52,755 bases of DNA. Source: Actinomycetes bacterium. GTDB taxonomy: Bacteria > Actinomycetota > Actinomycetes > Nanopelagicales > Nanopelagicaceae. Positions 51,345 to 52,755 of this stretch are shown in pieces (the first letter of the stretch is position 1; the number at the start of each line of letters is the position of its first letter). The stretch is from positions 1-52,755 of the forward strand of contig JANXZB010000071.1 in NCBI GenBank assembly GCA_025355765.1. Direction: 5' to 3'. Below the pieces are notes generated by a model. That model was not told where the DNA came from, ran no database searches, and saw only the letters and a program-made list of their open reading frames with translations. Made by a program: the position numbers and the translations under genes.

Positions 51345-52616
51345 ATGGGTCTGATCGTTCAGAAATATGGTGGCTCCTCTGTAGCCGATGCCGATGGCAT
51401 GAAGCGCGTTGCTGCTCGGATCGTTGCCACAAAACGTGCCGGAAATCAGGTCGTTGTGGTGGTCAGCGCCATGGGCGATACCACCGATGAATTGATCGAT
51501 CTGGCCAACCAGATCACCCCCATCCCAATCGGGCGAGAGCTCGACATGCTCCTAACCGCTGGAGAGCGTATTTCTATGGCGCTGTTGGCGATGGCCATCT
51601 CCAATTTGGGCCATGAGGCCAGGTCTTTCACCGGTAGCCAAGCAGGGGTCATTACTGACTCTGCCCATGGCCGAGCTCGAATCATTGATGTGAGTCCTGG
51701 GCGAATTCAGGAGGCGATTAAAGAGGGCGCCATCGCAATCGTCGCCGGTTTCCAAGGCGTCAGCCAAGACACCAAAGACATTACAACCCTTGGCCGCGGT
51801 GGTTCGGATACGACGGCCGTCGCCTTAGCTGCTGCCCTCGATGCCGACGTCTGTGAAATCTATACAGATGTTGACGGAGTATTCACCGCTGACCCCCGAG
51901 TTGTACCCACCGCACGAAAATTGAAATCCGTCACGTATGAGGAAATGTTGGAACTTGCCGCAAGCGGTGCGAAAGTTCTTCATCTTCGCTGCGTCGAATA
52001 CGCACGCCGTTACGAAATGCCAATTCACGTCCGCTCATCATTTTCAACCAACGAAGGAACGTGGGTGGTCAAGAACCAACCTGAAGGAGACATCATGGAG
52101 CAAGCAATCATCTCTGGCATTGCACACGATAAGAGTGAAGCCAAGATCACCATCGTCGGTGTCCCAGATAGAACTGGCGTTGCCGCTCGCATCTTCCAAG
52201 CGATTGCAGATGCGGACATTAATATCGACATGATCGTGCAGAACGTGTCTGCAGCTTCCACTGGATTGACCGATATTTCCTTTACTTTGCCAAAGAGTGA
52301 AGGCCCGAATGCAACCTCGACGTTGCAGCGTATTCAAGGAGAAGTTGGTTTCGCATCAATTCAATACGATGACCAGATCGGAAAACTTTCGTTGATTGGT
52401 GCCGGAATGCGCTCGCACCCAGGCGTTACAGCTAACTTCTTTGCAGCGATGTCTGAAGCAGGCGTGAACATCGAAATGATTTCAACATCGGAAATTCGTA
52501 TTTCTATTGTGTGCAGAGCGGCTGATCTTGAACGTGGGGTAAGAGCGGCGCATACCGCCTTCGAGCTCGATGGCGAACCGGGCGAGGCAGTTGTATACGG
52601 AGGAAGCGGTCGATGA
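51345..52616 (+). CDS. lysC: Aspartate kinase
   Basis: A 423-residue aspartokinase catalysing the first step to lysine, threonine, methionine and diaminopimelate. The kinase domain begins [16 protein letters not shown], with [35 protein letters not shown] and [17 protein letters not shown]. Two ACT domains form the C-terminal regulatory part ([37 protein letters not shown]). ATG 51345 matches the family start; ATG 51327 is an in-frame alternative, six codons longer. An internal ribosome site and ATG at 52095 would give the separate beta subunit known from Corynebacterium-type enzymes. asd overlaps its stop (ATGA), as usual. Confidence 0.95.
   Translation: MGLIVQKYGGSSVADADGMKRVAARIVATKRAGNQVVVVVSAMGDTTDELIDLANQITPIPIGRELDMLLTAGERISMALLAMAISNLGHEARSFTGSQAGVITDSAHGRARIIDVSPGRIQEAIKEGAIAIVAGFQGVSQDTKDITTLGRGGSDTTAVALAAALDADVCEIYTDVDGVFTADPRVVPTARKLKSVTYEEMLELAASGAKVLHLRCVEYARRYEMPIHVRSSFSTNEGTWVVKNQPEGDIMEQAIISGIAHDKSEAKITIVGVPDRTGVAARIFQAIADADINIDMIVQNVSAASTGLTDISFTLPKSEGPNATSTLQRIQGEVGFASIQYDDQIGKLSLIGAGMRSHPGVTANFFAAMSEAGVNIEMISTSEIRISIVCRAADLERGVRAAHTAFELDGEPGEAVVYGGSGR
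52084..52097 (+). promoter_or_regulatory. Internal translation start for the LysC beta subunit
   Basis: AAGGAG at 52084-52089 lies five bases before an in-frame ATG (52095) that begins [17 protein letters not shown]. Translation from here yields a 173-residue ACT-domain protein, the size and start expected of the beta subunit in alpha2-beta2 aspartokinases. Confidence 0.6.
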
Positions 52617-52755
52617 CTCGCAAACCATCCCTTGCTGTCGTCGGTGCCACTGGTGCTGTCGGCACCGTCATGCTAAGCATTCTTTCTGAGCGCCCTGATG
52701 TGTGGGGCGAGATTCGCCTGATCGCCTCTGCTCGAAGTGCTGGCAAGAGACTTGT
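52613..52755 (+). CDS. asd: Aspartate-semialdehyde dehydrogenase, N-terminal fragment (runs off the window)
   Basis: Only the first 47 codons are present. They encode [18 protein letters not shown], the NADP-binding GATGAVG motif, and [12 protein letters not shown], the Ser-Ala-Arg-Ser-Ala-Gly loop that binds the NADP phosphate. The enzyme reduces aspartyl phosphate to the semialdehyde, the step after LysC. The ATG overlaps the lysC TGA by four bases, with GGAGG upstream. Confidence 0.93.
   Translation, partial: MTRKPSLAVVGATGAVGTVMLSILSERPDVWGEIRLIASARSAGKRL

Noticed and set aside
1-52755. Mobile elements, prophage, CRISPR arrays or defence systems
   Set aside because: No transposase, integrase, terminal inverted repeat pair, spaced direct repeats or cas-like gene was found anywhere in the window.

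Overview
This 52.8 kb window is a densely packed chromosomal segment from an actinobacterium. The evidence is the order tRNA-Ser / ffs / dnaX / recR / lysC / asd, the actinobacterial gene pair 'tRNA adenosine deaminase-associated protein' plus tadA, a lysC with an internal beta-subunit start, and frequent GTG/TTG starts. Base composition is roughly half G+C by eye and intergenic space is very small (several convergent genes have touching or overlapping stops). This suggests a streamlined lineage, possibly aquatic such as the Nanopelagicales; that placement is an inference. No phage, integrase, insertion sequence or CRISPR array is visible.

Layout. 1-8.4 kb: BrkB-like membrane protein, a decayed secreted-protein gene, a P-type ATPase, a damaged RibD-C/DHFR-like gene reading into a small membrane protein, a cNMP/CBS/DUF294 signalling protein paired with a DEDDh exonuclease, and galU. 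8.4-14.1 kb: membrane-anchored sulfite-oxidase-like molybdoenzyme, acetamidase/formamidase plus APC permease, GNAT acetyltransferase, isoprenylcysteine-methyltransferase-like protein, DUF3224 protein. 14.1-19.2 kb (minus strand): polyamine-type ABC transporter (potA-potD-potB-potC order) preceded by a secreted EXORDIUM-like protein. 19.2-21.7 kb: beta-CASP metallo-hydrolase, Rieske protein and DedA protein. 21.8-29.4 kb: a glycan operon with three glycosyltransferases and all four enzymes expected for UDP-2,3-diacetamido-2,3-dideoxy-glucuronate (dehydrogenase, oxidase, aminotransferase, N-acetyltransferase). 29.5-32.8 kb: ABC-F protein, YqhA-like protein, YdcZ-type transporter. 32.7-41.0 kb: LacI regulator divergent from a branched-chain-amino-acid-type ABC transporter operon that also carries a beta-hydroxyacid dehydrogenase and an M24 peptidase-fold enzyme. 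41-52.8 kb: malic enzyme, upp, tadA pair, tRNA-Ser(CGA), a KimA-like potassium permease with an added OB-fold tail, succinate-semialdehyde dehydrogenase, a frameshifted TMEM175-like channel gene, tRNA-Ser(GGA), SRP RNA, dnaX, recR, lysC and the start of asd.

The strongest recurring signal is regulatory. At least a dozen operon-leading genes have a TANNNT hexamer exactly 5-7 bases before the start codon and no Shine-Dalgarno sequence, as expected for leaderless mRNAs. In one case two divergent genes only 18 bp apart share overlapping -10 hexamers on opposite strands. Both ABC-transporter operons place a strong hairpin directly after the solute-binding-protein gene; the liv one can form two mutually exclusive hairpins. 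Three loci look like recently damaged genes (secreted protein at about 1.2 kb, RibD-C at 4 kb, TMEM175 at 48 kb). The potassium permease carrying an OB-fold domain and the diacetamido-glucuronate glycan cluster are the most unusual protein-level features.
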